Shown: in pieces, positions 28,994-37,857 of the stretch
How positions within the stretch are numbered: the stretch's first letter is position 1
How the letters are laid out: each line of letters opens with the position of its first letter
Assembly: GCF_016107525.1 (NCBI RefSeq)
Contig: NZ_JABASR010000003.1
Coordinates: 223,429 to 287,428, forward strand
From: Psychrobacter aquimaris
GTDB taxonomy: Bacteria; Pseudomonadota; Gammaproteobacteria; Pseudomonadales; Moraxellaceae
Direction of reading: 5' to 3'
Length of the DNA stretch: 64,000 nt
Program-made: the position numbers and the translations under genes
Notes under the pieces: generated by a model
Told to the model about the DNA's origin: nothing
What the model saw: the letters and a program-made list of their open reading frames with translations, nothing else
The model's database searches: none

Positions 28994-29167
28994 TAGGGCG
29001 TGTCCTCAATGCAATAAATTGTTATCTAAATGGGCTAAAAATAGCTAAATTTTGCCAAACGTCGTCAAACAACTAGGTAATATCTCGATATTATCTGCGC
29101 TATTTTCTTTGCTTGACTACAAGTTATCTCATTTTTATCATCATTTTCAAAATGAGGACACGCCCTA
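28994..29167. mobile_element. MITE-like element with 15-bp perfect terminal inverted repeats
   Basis: The 174-bp element begins TAGGGCGTGTCCTCA and ends TGAGGACACGCCCTA, an exact 15-bp inverted repeat. Its interior is AT-rich and has no coding capacity. The outermost TA of each end could be a TA target duplication, which is typical of IS630/mariner-like and some IS5-like transposases; no such transposase is in the window. It has landed between the ffh stop codon and its terminator. Confidence 0.75.
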
Positions 29168-29191
29168 ATTGCTCATTTAATCAAAGACCAT

Positions 29192-30742
29192 TTAAAAACG
29201 GGTTTTAAACTTCTTTGGCGCTTGATTCTGCATGTCCTGCATTTGTTTTTGCATCTCTTCAGTGCTTGGCATATTGTTTGGATCCAGACCCATCTGCTTG
29301 GCCATTTGTTGTGGGTTCACGTCCTTAACACCGCCTTGCTGACCGCCGCCGCCAAATAAAGGACCGCCACCGCCGCCACCAGCACCGCCGCCACCCATTA
29401 GCCCTTGCATTGACTTCATCATTTTACTGATGCCTTCAGGCTTAGAGATCATTTTCATCATTTTTGCCATTTGCTTGTGTTGTTTGAGCAAACGATTGAC
29501 GTCTTGAATCTCACGTCCAGAACCTGCGGCAATACGGCGCTTACGGCTAGGATTAATCTTATCAGGGTTTTTGCGCTCAAAAGGCGTCATTGAATTAATC
29601 AATGCTTCCATTTCACGCACTTTTTCTTCTGGCTTGGCATCTTCGACCGCTTTTTGCATATCCGAGCCGCCCATACCTGGCATCTTATCTAAGAAACCTG
29701 CCATGCCGCCCATGCTTTTCATTTGTTGGAATTGGGTTAATAGATCCTCAAGGTCGAAATCGCCGCCCTTTTGCATCTTTTTCGCCATTTTTTCGGCTTT
29801 ATCACGGTCGATTTTTTGTTCAACTTCTTCGACCAAACTCAGTACGTCACCCATACCAAGAATACGCTGGGCGATACGTTCAGGATGGAACAGCTCTAAC
29901 GCATCTAATTTTTCACCGCGACCTAAAAACTTAATCGGTTTGCCAGTAATCGCACGTACAGAAAGTGCCGCACCGCCGCGAGCATCACCATCAGTCTTAG
30001 TTAAAATCACACCCGTTAATGGCAGCGCATCATTAAAGGCTTTGGCGGTATTGGCCGCATCCTGACCCGTCATCGCATCAACGACAAATAACGTTTCAGA
30101 CGGATTGACCGCTGCAGTTAACGCCTTAATTTCATCCATCATGCTATCGTCAATATGCAAACGACCAGCAGTATCAATAATCAGAATATCTTGATATTGA
30201 ATCTTGGCTTCCTCGATAGCACGCAACGCGATATCTATCGGGTTTTCATCAGTGCTTGAGTTGACAAACTTGGCATTCACTTGACCTGCCACTTGCTCAA
30301 GCTGGGCAATCGCCGCTGGACGATAGACGTCAGCGGATACTAGCATGACCTTTTTCTTATGACGCTCTTGTAAAAACTTCGCCAATTTACCAGCCGTTGT
30401 GGTTTTACCCGCCCCTTGCAAACCAGCCAATAGATAAACAACTGGTGGCTTACCCGTCATCTCAAGCTGCTGATTAGCACTGCCCATCATTTCAGTCAGC
30501 TCGTCATGGACGATTTTTACAAAGGCTTGCCCTGGTGCTAACTCTTTGAGTACTTCTGCACCAAGCGCTTGCTCTTTGACGCGCTTTACAAAGTCACGGG
30601 TGACCGGTAGCGCGACGTCGGCTTCTAGTAGCGCCATACGCACTTCACGCAGGGTGTCTTTGATGTTGTCTTCGGTCAACTGCCCAGTACCGACGATATT
30701 GCGCAGGCTCGACGATAAGCGTTCTGTTAAGGTATCAAACAT
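29192..30742 (-). CDS. ffh: Signal recognition particle protein Ffh
   Basis: 516 residues against 453 in E. coli. An N domain leads to the G domain with GLQGAGKTTTAGKLA (near 107-121), DTAGRLHID, and TKTDGDARGGAAL. The methionine-rich M domain has RIAAGSGREIQDVNRLLKQH, the 4.5S RNA contact. The extra length lies at the C-terminal end: a glycine-rich linker (about 445-470) and a tail of about 45 residues rich in Met and Gln. With 4.5S RNA it targets nascent inner membrane proteins to FtsY. The gene diverges from a ypjD-like gene, an arrangement known from many gammaproteobacteria. Confidence 0.97.
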   Translation of the reverse strand: MFDTLTERLSSSLRNIVGTGQLTEDNIKDTLREVRMALLEADVALPVTRDFVKRVKEQALGAEVLKELAPGQAFVKIVHDELTEMMGSANQQLEMTGKPPVVYLLAGLQGAGKTTTAGKLAKFLQERHKKKVMLVSADVYRPAAIAQLEQVAGQVNAKFVNSSTDENPIDIALRAIEEAKIQYQDILIIDTAGRLHIDDSMMDEIKALTAAVNPSETLFVVDAMTGQDAANTAKAFNDALPLTGVILTKTDGDARGGAALSVRAITGKPIKFLGRGEKLDALELFHPERIAQRILGMGDVLSLVEEVEQKIDRDKAEKMAKKMQKGGDFDLEDLLTQFQQMKSMGGMAGFLDKMPGMGGSDMQKAVEDAKPEEKVREMEALINSMTPFERKNPDKINPSRKRRIAAGSGREIQDVNRLLKQHKQMAKMMKMISKPEGISKMMKSMQGLMGGGGAGGGGGGPLFGGGGQQGGVKDVNPQQMAKQMGLDPNNMPSTEEMQKQMQDMQNQAPKKFKTRF

Positions 30743-31193
30743 AAATAACTCTCAGTTAAAATAATTCTTGGTGAAAACAATACTTACTTAAAATAATGCT
30801 TACTTAAAACAATACTTAGTTAAACTGGCTTCAGCTCAAATGGCTGATAAATATTATTAGGGAATACCGCAAAATATCCAATCGTATCTTGATAAAAGCA
30901 ATTATAAAAAAACACTATATTATCAATACTATAGCATCAATACGACGCCAAAATTATAATGGTTTTGCAAATATAGCATTACCTAAGCTTGACGCATCGC
31001 TTTATGATCTATGCATATTAGCGCTTATTCAAACAAACTCAGCCAAGCATTTATAAGTAATAAGCAAGATGGTGCTCAATTGGCACCCATTTTATGATAA
31101 ATTGGACGATTATTCTAATCATTCCGATAATACCACTTTAGCATTAAATTGAGCGGCTATTTTGCGCTCAGTATGAGATGAGGCATTATATCT
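30743..31193. other. Divergent intergenic region ffh / ypjD-like
   Basis: 451 AT-rich bp holding both promoters. It includes the 16-bp tandem repeat at 30778-30825, annotated separately. No coding frame or RNA gene was recognised; in particular I see no 4.5S RNA core here. Confidence 0.5.
30778..30825. repeat. Three imperfect 16-bp tandem repeats upstream of ffh
   Basis: Units CAATACTTACTTAAAA, TAATGCTTACTTAAAA and CAATACTTAGTTAAAC follow each other without spacing at 30778-30793, 30794-30809 and 30810-30825. They lie 36-83 bp upstream of the ffh start, in the region where a promoter or a regulator site would be expected. Confidence 0.75.
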
Positions 31194-31985
31194 GTGCACC
31201 TTGCATTCTTACTTGCTAGCCTAGCTTATATCTTAGTCAGCGTTTACCTCAGTTGGGCGCTGACTCGGGATAAGCCTATCCATAAAGGCGTCAGTTTGGG
31301 ATTACTGATGGTCGGCATGCTCGCGCATGCGGCGCTACTTTACCCTTATGTTGTTACGCTTTACGGGCTAAATTTCAATCTTTTTAATATCGTTAGCTTA
31401 ATCAGCTTATTATTTTTGTTCTTCTATTTTTTATTTTGTTTATATCGCCCTATTGTTAGTCTGGGCATACTGGCAGCGCCAACAGCATTGGTAGGGTTGA
31501 CAGTTGGCTATATTGGCCGTGCTCCTTATCAACCCATTACGAATATCAGTATTGGGCTTGAAGCTCATATATTACTATCACTTGCCGCCTATTGTGTGCT
31601 GCTGATGGCAGCGGTGCAAGCGCTATTTTTGCGCTTACAAATACGGGAACTCAAGCATCATTCTATTCATCGGTTTTGGGTCAACAAACTACCGTCACTG
31701 CAAAGTATGGAAAGTCTATTATTCGATATGCTGTTGGTCGGTTTTGTCCTGCTGAGTATCGCATTGGGCATTGGCTTTATCTATGTGGAAGACTTGATGG
31801 CACAGCATATTGTGCATAAAACCGTATTTAGCCTGCTGTCTTGGTTATTGTTTGGGGCACTTCTAGTCGGTAACTGGCGTGCTGGATGGCGTGGCAAACG
31901 TGCCGCCAACATTACTATTTATGCTTTTATCCTATTAGCCATTGGCTTTGTGGGCAGCAAGTTTGTCTTAGAGATGCTGCTATAA
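31194..31985 (+). CDS. ypjD: CcsA/YpjD-family inner membrane protein
   Basis: 263 residues, eight membrane helices. Related to the CcsA/CcmC cytochrome c assembly family, with conserved histidines in ALEAHILLSLAAYCVLLMAA-type context and in LMAQHIVHKTVFSLLSWLLF, and a final ITIYAFILLAIGFVGSKFVLE. E. coli YpjD is the nearest known relative and also neighbours ffh; its role is uncertain. The start is a GTG at 31194 with GATGAGG upstream; no ATG serves. A strong terminator follows. Confidence 0.85.
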   Translation: MHLAFLLASLAYILVSVYLSWALTRDKPIHKGVSLGLLMVGMLAHAALLYPYVVTLYGLNFNLFNIVSLISLLFLFFYFLFCLYRPIVSLGILAAPTALVGLTVGYIGRAPYQPITNISIGLEAHILLSLAAYCVLLMAAVQALFLRLQIRELKHHSIHRFWVNKLPSLQSMESLLFDMLLVGFVLLSIALGIGFIYVEDLMAQHIVHKTVFSLLSWLLFGALLVGNWRAGWRGKRAANITIYAFILLAIGFVGSKFVLEMLL

Positions 31986-32015
31986 AATCCGCTTTGCAAT
32001 AGCAATAGGTTTAGA

Positions 32016-32058
32016 AAAAAGCCGCGAGTATTAATGAATAATACTCGCGGCTTTTTTT
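32016..32058. terminator. Bidirectional intrinsic terminator
   Basis: A perfect 17-bp stem (AAAAAGCCGCGAGTATT with its complement) and a seven-base loop are followed by extra T residues. It lies between the convergent ypjD-like gene and purU. Confidence 0.93.
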
Positions 32059-32108
32059 AACCTTCTTTTAACGAGCCCTTCCCAATTTGAAATCGCTCTA
32101 ATTAAAGG

Positions 32109-33038
32109 CTAATTAAAAACCACGGTTTTATTACCCGCTACAATCACGCGATTTTGTACATGCCAGTTCACAGCGCGTGCCAAGACATTACGCTCGATAT
32201 CACGGCCAATAGCGCGCAGCTCCGTCACTCCTTGACGGTGAGTGACTCGGTGCACATCTTGCTCAATGATAGGGCCTTGATCAAGCTCAGCGGTGACGTA
32301 ATGCGCGGTCGCGCCGATGAGTTTCACACCTTTATCATAAGCTTGACGATAAGGGTCAGCTCCCACAAACGCAGGCAAAAATGAATGATGAATATTAATG
32401 ACTTGCATCGGCCAGCGCTTGACAAAATCAGACGACAATATCTGCATATAACGCGCCAACACTAGCAAATCATTGCCTGCCATCAGCATATGAATCTGCT
32501 CTTCTGCCTCTGGTTTATTGTCTTTAGTCACTGGCACATAATGGAAAGTAATACCAAAGTTTTCTACCGCTTGGCGCAGGTCTTCATGGTTACTGACAAC
32601 AGAGGTGATCTCGCAATCAAGTAAACCTCGCTGATGCCGCCATAACAAATCTAACAATGCATGATCAAACTTTGAGACTAAAATGCCAACCTTCGTCTTA
32701 ATCGCATTATCATGTAAACGCCACGCCATGTTATGGCGCTTGGCTACCGTATGTGCAAAACTGGCTTCAAAATTATCAATAATCTCGCTCAACCCTGCCA
32801 AAGCAAATTCTAAACGCATAAAGTATTGACCGCCCTCATGAGCAGTTGAATACTGATCTAGCGTGATGATATTAGCGCCATAGCGATGAATAAACTCAGA
32901 TACCGCTTGCACGATACCGGCTTGATCACGGCATTTAATCAATAGCGTGGCAGTATCAATTGCCGTCTTGTTAGACAGGTTACTAGATAGTTTATGAGAT
33001 GAGTTTTTTGCTGAAGTAATCGTTGCAGTGTCTGACAT
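32109..33038 (-). CDS. purU: Formyltetrahydrofolate deformylase
   Basis: 309 residues from the ATG at 33036-33038; an ATG at 33095 would add 19 residues. An ACT domain (LLIKCRDQAGIVQAVSEFIH) precedes the formyl transferase-like hydrolase domain with NIHHSFLPAF and LDQGPIIEQD. It releases formate from 10-formyl-THF, supplying formate for PurT and balancing one-carbon pools. About 30 polar residues (SSHKLSSNLSNK) precede the ACT domain, longer than in E. coli. The gene is monocistronic and ends at a shared terminator. Confidence 0.93.
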   Translation of the reverse strand: MSDTATITSAKNSSHKLSSNLSNKTAIDTATLLIKCRDQAGIVQAVSEFIHRYGANIITLDQYSTAHEGGQYFMRLEFALAGLSEIIDNFEASFAHTVAKRHNMAWRLHDNAIKTKVGILVSKFDHALLDLLWRHQRGLLDCEITSVVSNHEDLRQAVENFGITFHYVPVTKDNKPEAEEQIHMLMAGNDLLVLARYMQILSSDFVKRWPMQVINIHHSFLPAFVGADPYRQAYDKGVKLIGATAHYVTAELDQGPIIEQDVHRVTHRQGVTELRAIGRDIERNVLARAVNWHVQNRVIVAGNKTVVFN

Positions 33039-33256
33039 AGTGCGCCCAATCAAAAAATTAAACTTGCTACTGACTTTCAATATGGTCATTAGCATAGGAA
33101 ACCGACTATTCTAATCGCTTTTACATAACTTTGCTGATTGAGTTGGTTGTTTTTAGTTATTGAGGTTATGATATGAAAAGAAACTTAATTGTTACTTGTT
33201 AGTAACTTAGTGTTTGCTCTTCTATTATTTTATTTATATCACTTGAGGAAAATATT

Positions 33257-34072
33257 ATGAAAAAAATAGTAACTTTATCTTTAATGAGCTTAAGTCTTTT
33301 TGGTTGTGGTAGTGATGAGGCTAGGCCAGGAGTAGCACCTAGCATTCCTCCAACGTCAAATCCCTCTATACCACCTACTAACCCAACTGAAGAAGTCTAT
33401 GATTTAATACCAGGTATTTACACAGGTTTGACCAGTCAAAATGAAGTTGCGGAAGGTTTAGTTGATGATAACAAGAGACTTTGGGTTATTTATTCCGACG
33501 ACGAAACCCTCTATCCTGATGGTGATGTTTTAGGATTTATTAATAGCAACGAAGGAGTAACAGGTACAAATGGTAAATTTAATGTAATCGGAAAAAACTA
33601 CTCTTATGAAGCTAGAAATGCTCTCGATACTACTATCACTGGGAATTATCAAATATCAAAAATTCTAAGCGGCGAAGTGTTTGGTTTGCCTATAAACTCT
33701 ACAACGTACACACTAAATTATGACGATGTTCTTTCTAAGCGAGAACAGACCTTAGCTAGTATTAATGATAAGACATTCACTGGTATCGCATATATTACTG
33801 GTGATAGCGAGGCAGGTACCTTAGAAATTAAACTTAGTACTAATGGCGAATTTACTGGTGAAGACGAGCATGGTTGTACAATGAATGGTAAATTAACATT
33901 ATCTAATTCAAAAAGATATTTTGATAGCAGTGTTACATTTGATGGATCTCCTTGCTATGCTCCGAACGAAACCCTAAAAGGTGTAGGTTTGCTAGATGCA
34001 GATAACGAGTTGGTTGTCATTGGTACAGATGATAATAGAAACAAGGGTATCTTCTTTAGTAGTGTAGAATAA
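33257..34072 (+). CDS. Lipoprotein of unknown function, AT-rich
   Basis: 271 residues with a lipoprotein signal (MKKIVTLSLMSLSLFGC, cysteine 17). A proline/serine linker follows (VAPSIPPTSNPSIPPTNPTE), then a beta-rich mature domain. It starts LIPGIYTGLTSQNEVAEGLV, and the second half runs from KTFTGIAYITGD to the end with two cysteines (EHGCTMNG and GSPCYAP) that probably pair. The two halves look like repeats of the same small barrel (GIYTGLT and FTGIAYI starts), but I cannot name the family. Base composition is lower in GC than its neighbours. The ribosome binding site GAGGAAAA is good. Confidence 0.65.
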   Translation: MKKIVTLSLMSLSLFGCGSDEARPGVAPSIPPTSNPSIPPTNPTEEVYDLIPGIYTGLTSQNEVAEGLVDDNKRLWVIYSDDETLYPDGDVLGFINSNEGVTGTNGKFNVIGKNYSYEARNALDTTITGNYQISKILSGEVFGLPINSTTYTLNYDDVLSKREQTLASINDKTFTGIAYITGDSEAGTLEIKLSTNGEFTGEDEHGCTMNGKLTLSNSKRYFDSSVTFDGSPCYAPNETLKGVGLLDADNELVVIGTDDNRNKGIFFSSVE

Positions 34073-34399
34073 TACAACTTACAACTAAAAATTAATCTTT
34101 ACTATTAAATAATCAACAACATAGCCAGTGAATTTCAGGGTATAATAGCCATCCTTTAGATCGACAATAATCATAAAAATATTTGAGTATTCATCTCTTT
34201 TATGATATAAATGTCGGCTTTAAAATTTTCTGAATTGGTTAGCCTGTTATTTGCCTTTAGATAGCAGTTTTACCAGCTCAACCTTCATATAGTTTTGTTT
34301 GGTGCAAAGCTGCCGCTTGCTGTGTCCATGCCGCAAAAACGTGCAACTTGCCCAGACTGGTATGAGAAAAACTCATACCTCATAGATTAGGAGTTCGCC
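34073..34399. other. Leader and promoter region of rpmB-rpmG
   Basis: 327 bp without a gene. TATAAT at 34141-34146 is a possible -10 box; a closer one is TATAGT near 34290. A perfect hairpin lies at 34359-34379 (separate entry). If transcription starts at the distal box, the ribosomal protein mRNA has a leader of about 250 bases. Confidence 0.45.
34359..34379 (+). promoter_or_regulatory. Inverted repeat in the rpmB leader
   Basis: GGTATGAG and CTCATACC form a perfect 8-bp stem around a five-A loop. The hairpin ends 20 bases before the rpmB start and just before its ribosome binding site (TAGGAG). There is no T run, so it is not an intrinsic terminator; it could be a protein- or ribosomal-protein-binding site, or a stability element. 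Confidence 0.5.
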
Positions 34400-34636
34400 A
34401 TGTCTCGAGTTTGCCAAGTGACTGGAAAGCGCCCTATGGTGGGTAATAATGTTTCGCACGCAAACAACAAAACCCGTCGTCGCTTTCTACCAAACCTACA
34501 CAACCATCGTTTTTGGGTAGAGTCTGAAAATCGTTTTGTACGTCTACGTGTGTCTACCAAAGGTATGCGCATCATTGACAAACTGGGTATCGATAAAGTG
34601 CTAGCAGATATGCGCGCACAAGGTCAAAAAGTATAA
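34400..34636 (+). CDS. rpmB: 50S ribosomal protein L28
   Basis: 78 residues: [40 protein letters not shown] and an [17 protein letters not shown] end, all standard for bL28 without zinc CxxC pairs. The ATG follows TAGGAGTTCGCC. It is co-directional with rpmG after 138 bp, the conserved pair. Confidence 0.98.
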   Translation: MSRVCQVTGKRPMVGNNVSHANNKTRRRFLPNLHNHRFWVESENRFVRLRVSTKGMRIIDKLGIDKVLADMRAQGQKV

Positions 34637-34774
34637 GTTGAGACTGGCAGCTTAATAGCTCGATAATTTTCGTCATTTAAGCTGCTTTTCTGCTACATCA
34701 CTACATTTGTAGCTACTTAATATTTTAGATCCGTACCTATCGTTTGAAGACCCCTCATTTACAGGAAAGCTATC

Positions 34775-34930
34775 ATGAGAGATAAAATTAAATTAGTATC
34801 AACAGCTGGTACTGGGTATTACTACACCACTACTAAAAATAAGCGCACTATGCCTGGCAAAATGGAGATCAAAAAGTTTGATCCAAAAGTACGCCAGCAT
34901 GTGATCTTTAAAGAAGCTAAAATCAAATAA
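34775..34930 (+). CDS. rpmG: 50S ribosomal protein L33
   Basis: 51 residues, [20 protein letters not shown] to [13 protein letters not shown], the zinc-free (C-minus) form of bL33. The ATG at 34775 has AGGAAAG upstream. It is too short for a default ORF cut-off but unmistakable. The terminator at 34962 ends the rpmB-rpmG transcript. Confidence 0.97.
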   Translation: MRDKIKLVSTAGTGYYYTTTKNKRTMPGKMEIKKFDPKVRQHVIFKEAKIK

Positions 34931-34961
34931 TTTCCATTTTTATAAATGGTGTTATTTGAAC

Positions 34962-34997
34962 AAAAAAAGGGTTTATCAATTGATAAACCCTTTTTTT
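34962..34997. terminator. Intrinsic terminator of rpmB-rpmG
   Basis: A 36-base perfect palindrome centred on 34979/34980: seven A, GGGTTTATCAATTGATAAACCC, seven T. It works in either direction and also lies after the end of the minus-strand gene at 35038. Confidence 0.92.
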
Positions 34998-35037
34998 ATG
35001 GCTAAATTTTTAGCTATTTAAATCCGGAAAATTAAAA

Positions 35038-35349
35038 TCAGCTATAGTGTGTCGGCTCTTTGTCATAGACATGCGCATGCCATTGGCTCATCTGCTTTTG
35101 CATAATGACCTGAATCGCTGCATGAATCATATGCTGACCTATCGCTTGCGTGTCACTACCGAGCAGCTCTTTAAGCTTTACAGAAAAATCAATGGTCATC
35201 AGCGGCGCTTCATCTTGCTCGGTGTCACGTAACAATAAGCGACCATCCTCTGCCTCTACCAACTCAAGGGTAGTCTCTTTGGCAAATCCTGCAAATTGAT
35301 CCGTACTGTCGTTATCTACTTCTATATCATTATCGATATCATATGGCAT
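35038..35349 (-). CDS. Small acidic protein of unknown function
   Basis: 103 residues from the ATG at 35347-35349 (MPYDIDNDIEVDND). The frame is open further, with an ATG at 35364 and a TTG at 35385. The AGGAAG six bases before 35349 is by far the best ribosome binding site and decides the start. The protein is acidic, with a short beta stretch (TTLELVEAEDGRLLLRDTEQ) and a helical end (AIGQHMIHAAIQVIMQKQMS). I recognise no family. It converges on rpmG across a shared palindromic terminator. Confidence 0.6.
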   Translation of the reverse strand: MPYDIDNDIEVDNDSTDQFAGFAKETTLELVEAEDGRLLLRDTEQDEAPLMTIDFSVKLKELLGSDTQAIGQHMIHAAIQVIMQKQMSQWHAHVYDKEPTHYS

Positions 35350-35534
35350 GAATTGCTTCCTCATTGTCCCGTCTAATACTGGCAAGAAAAATCGCGCGTC
35401 GCAACATTATTGTTTTACAGTAATACGGGTAAAACTATCTTAGTCATAAGATGGATGCTTTGGTCCTGAAATTCAAGGCTTGTCACATAAGTCTTCTACA
35501 TAAAAGCTTTTTAGGCGTGCTATCGCTGATAGTA

Positions 35535-35846
35535 TTAGCGCCAGTAGCGTAGTTTTGCCACAGTAAATAAGAAGGCAACAAACATACCGAGATAATACAT
35601 GAGCTTTAACTCTAATGTCGGATCTCGATATTTAAATGGTAAGGCTACAGTAGCGGTGGCGGTCGGAAATATCAACAGCATAAGCAGCCAGTTTTCGATA
35701 ACATTGAGCCAACCTTGTAAATCTGTACCATGACGCAATGACGCCAGCCCTAACAGCAAACAGGCAATAATTAAGCTGGTAAATAAACCATTTGGTAAGT
35801 CTTTTGGATAAATAATATTGGCAATATTGGTCGGTATGATTCTCAT
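35535..35846 (-). CDS. Small inner membrane protein
   Basis: 103 residues with three likely membrane helices (about 21-38, 46-66 and 80-97). It ends AKLRYWR. A conserved-looking polar segment LRHGTDLQGWLNVIENW lies between helices 1 and 2. No family is recognised. The next minus-strand gene upstream is also a small membrane protein, but a gap of 120 bp separates them. Confidence 0.6.
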   Translation of the reverse strand: MRIIPTNIANIIYPKDLPNGLFTSLIIACLLLGLASLRHGTDLQGWLNVIENWLLMLLIFPTATATVALPFKYRDPTLELKLMYYLGMFVAFLFTVAKLRYWR

Positions 35847-35966
35847 GTAAAATTCCAGTCACACTTGTAGCGCGTGACTTAATGATTAAAAATTGTGTAA
35901 AAACAGCCTATCATAAATATTGCAGTGCACTACTTATTAAACAGCTTTATCTCTACTAATAAAACG

Positions 35967-36344
35967 CTAACTGTAAGTACCCATCAACCATAGCATCGAT
36001 ATACAAGACGTCAAATAGCCCAAGCTAATAGCATTCCAGCTCTCTATATGCATGCCTTTAATTTTGTTAAGTATCCGCGAACCTACCCAAAAAAACAGGG
36101 GAATACCCAGCATAAATGCCGGCACAATGACCGCAGCATGACGTAATACTTCACCAGTGTCATCGCCGACCATTAGCCGAAAGCCATAACCCGCCAGACT
36201 TAGAACCAAGGCAAATACAGCTAAGCCAATGGTAATGCCCTTTGGCACCAAGCTGCGTTGCTGTGTCTCGCCCTGAATTGGCTGCTGAGTGCTTTGCTCT
36301 GACTCAGGTAACTCTGACGAATTGATTGAGTTTTTTGTGTCCAT
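35967..36344 (-). CDS. Small inner membrane protein with a polar N terminus
   Basis: 125 residues. The first 33 are polar and glutamine/serine-rich (SELPESEQSTQQPIQGETQQ). Three membrane helices follow (37-58, 67-89 and 105-122). I recognise no family. It lies between rpe and the other small membrane gene on the same strand. The start ATG follows the weak sequence AAAGGTGAAAT. Confidence 0.6.
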   Translation of the reverse strand: MDTKNSINSSELPESEQSTQQPIQGETQQRSLVPKGITIGLAVFALVLSLAGYGFRLMVGDDTGEVLRHAAVIVPAFMLGIPLFFWVGSRILNKIKGMHIESWNAISLGYLTSCISMLWLMGTYS

Positions 36345-36464
36345 ATTTCACCTTTACGTAACTTGCCGTTATGCATAGTTATCTGTTATACAGCACATTT
36401 TACTACTATTATTTTATGACCAAAATGACTTATGCACGCATTTATCGATCACATAACACTGTTG

Positions 36465-37157
36465 TTATCCGTTACCATTAGCCAAAGCCAACTCTTCACG
36501 CATAGCATCAATAGCCGCTTTATAGTCTTTTTGGTTAAATATCGCAGAGCCTGCAACAAACATATCAGCGCCCGCTTCGGCAATGGCTCGGATATTACTG
36601 GCTTTGATACCGCCATCTACTTCTAATCTGATATCACGACCACTGGTGATGATACGCTGACGGACTTGGCGAACCTTGTCTAAAGTGCTTTCGATAAATG
36701 ACTGCCCGCCAAAACCTGGGTTGACGCTCATCAGTAAGATTTGATCTACCTTGTCCATGACGTAATCTAAATAATGTAATGGCGTTGCTGGGTTCAATAC
36801 TAAACCACATTCGGCACCGCCATCTTTGATCAGCTGTAAAGAACGATCAATATGCCCACTGGCTTCTGGATGAAAAGTGATAACACTCGCACCTGCTTCC
36901 AAAAACTGCTCAATCATGCCGTCAACTGGTGATACCATGAGATGGACATCGATAGGTGCATCAATACCATAATCACGCAGCGCCTTACAAATCATACTGC
37001 CAAAAGTCAGATTGGGCACATAATGGTTGTCCATCACATCAAAATGAATCACATCAGCACCTGACTCCAACACCCTTTCAACTTCTTCACCTAAACGTGC
37101 AAAATCAGCTGAGAGTATTGATGGGGCGATAAGATAAGGTTTAGAAGGAATAATCAT
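36465..37157 (-). CDS. rpe: Ribulose-phosphate 3-epimerase
   Basis: 230 residues, a TIM barrel of the pentose phosphate pathway. The family motifs are [17 protein letters not shown] (10-26), [18 protein letters not shown] (metal and catalytic aspartate D41), [10 protein letters not shown], and [12 protein letters not shown] (second catalytic aspartate). It interconverts ribulose 5-phosphate and xylulose 5-phosphate in the cytoplasm. The ATG at 37155-37157 has AAGGAATA upstream. A phosphoglycolate phosphatase gene, often next to it, is not present. Confidence 0.97.
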   Translation of the reverse strand: MIIPSKPYLIAPSILSADFARLGEEVERVLESGADVIHFDVMDNHYVPNLTFGSMICKALRDYGIDAPIDVHLMVSPVDGMIEQFLEAGASVITFHPEASGHIDRSLQLIKDGGAECGLVLNPATPLHYLDYVMDKVDQILLMSVNPGFGGQSFIESTLDKVRQVRQRIITSGRDIRLEVDGGIKASNIRAIAEAGADMFVAGSAIFNQKDYKAAIDAMREELALANGNG

Positions 37158-37271
37158 AATTGAGCTACCTAATGTATGTTTGTATAAAAGTTCGATAAAA
37201 ATATAAAAGAGTTGCTAGCAGTGTTCATAACCGCTACGTATCTATAATAATAACACTGAGTATTTAAATGA

Positions 37272-37724
37272 CTAGCGGGGCTTATACTGGGTTTTACAAT
37301 AAGCGCGACCGACATCAAAGCCTCGTTTCGCCTGATGCTTGGTGGCTCGGTTGCTCACGCGCTGACGCCATAAGCGAAAAGATGATGGCTTTAGCGATTG
37401 GCGCATCAGCTTAATCACGCCTGCTTCATTGAGACCATAGCTATGCTCTATCGCGCCAAACGGTGTTCTGTCCTCCCATGCCATCTCTATCACTCGTGAG
37501 ACTTGCGCGTCATCTAGCATTTTATCACCCGCTTCATTGACCGCTGTCGCGATAAGCTCATCTGAACTTACCTGTCTGTCATTTGAGCCAGTATAAATAT
37601 CAACCTGCTGATTATTTTTTAGAGCCGCCGCCATATCGGCTTGCATGATCGCAAGCGATGATTGAACGGTTTGCGATGTGTGAGTTAAACCCCCACTTAC
37701 TGATGCTGTCAGATTATTTACCAT
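37272..37724 (-). CDS. DUF2805/TIGR03643-family protein with N-terminal extension
   Basis: 150 residues. The C-terminal half from residue 69 is the whole DUF2805 domain: VIEMAWEDRTPFGAIEHSYG, then IKLMRQSLKPSSFRLWRQRV and SNRATKHQAKR. The usual protein is about 80 residues, so the first 68 are extra; they are helical and glutamine-rich (ALKNNQQVDIYTGSNDRQVS). The ATG at 37722-37724 has a good site (AAGGTAAGG), so the extension is probably real. An internal ATG at 37520 would give the bare domain. The helix-turn-helix-like domain has no known function. Confidence 0.75.
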   Translation of the reverse strand: MVNNLTASVSGGLTHTSQTVQSSLAIMQADMAAALKNNQQVDIYTGSNDRQVSSDELIATAVNEAGDKMLDDAQVSRVIEMAWEDRTPFGAIEHSYGLNEAGVIKLMRQSLKPSSFRLWRQRVSNRATKHQAKRGFDVGRAYCKTQYKPR

Positions 37725-37857
37725 AAAACCTTACCTTTAAAGATGCTTAGCAGATACTCAGCCAACTTCTATTTTATATCAATGAGTGAGCTTGACTAAA
37801 TAATCAGCGTAACTGACTGTCAATTTTATCTATCAGACTGTCAGTTTAATAATGGGC

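Noticed and set aside
29571..30065. A 164-codon plus-strand frame opposite ffh
   Set aside because: It mirrors the conserved ffh frame; its composition (serine/proline/arginine-rich) is that of an antisense shadow and it has no ribosome binding site.
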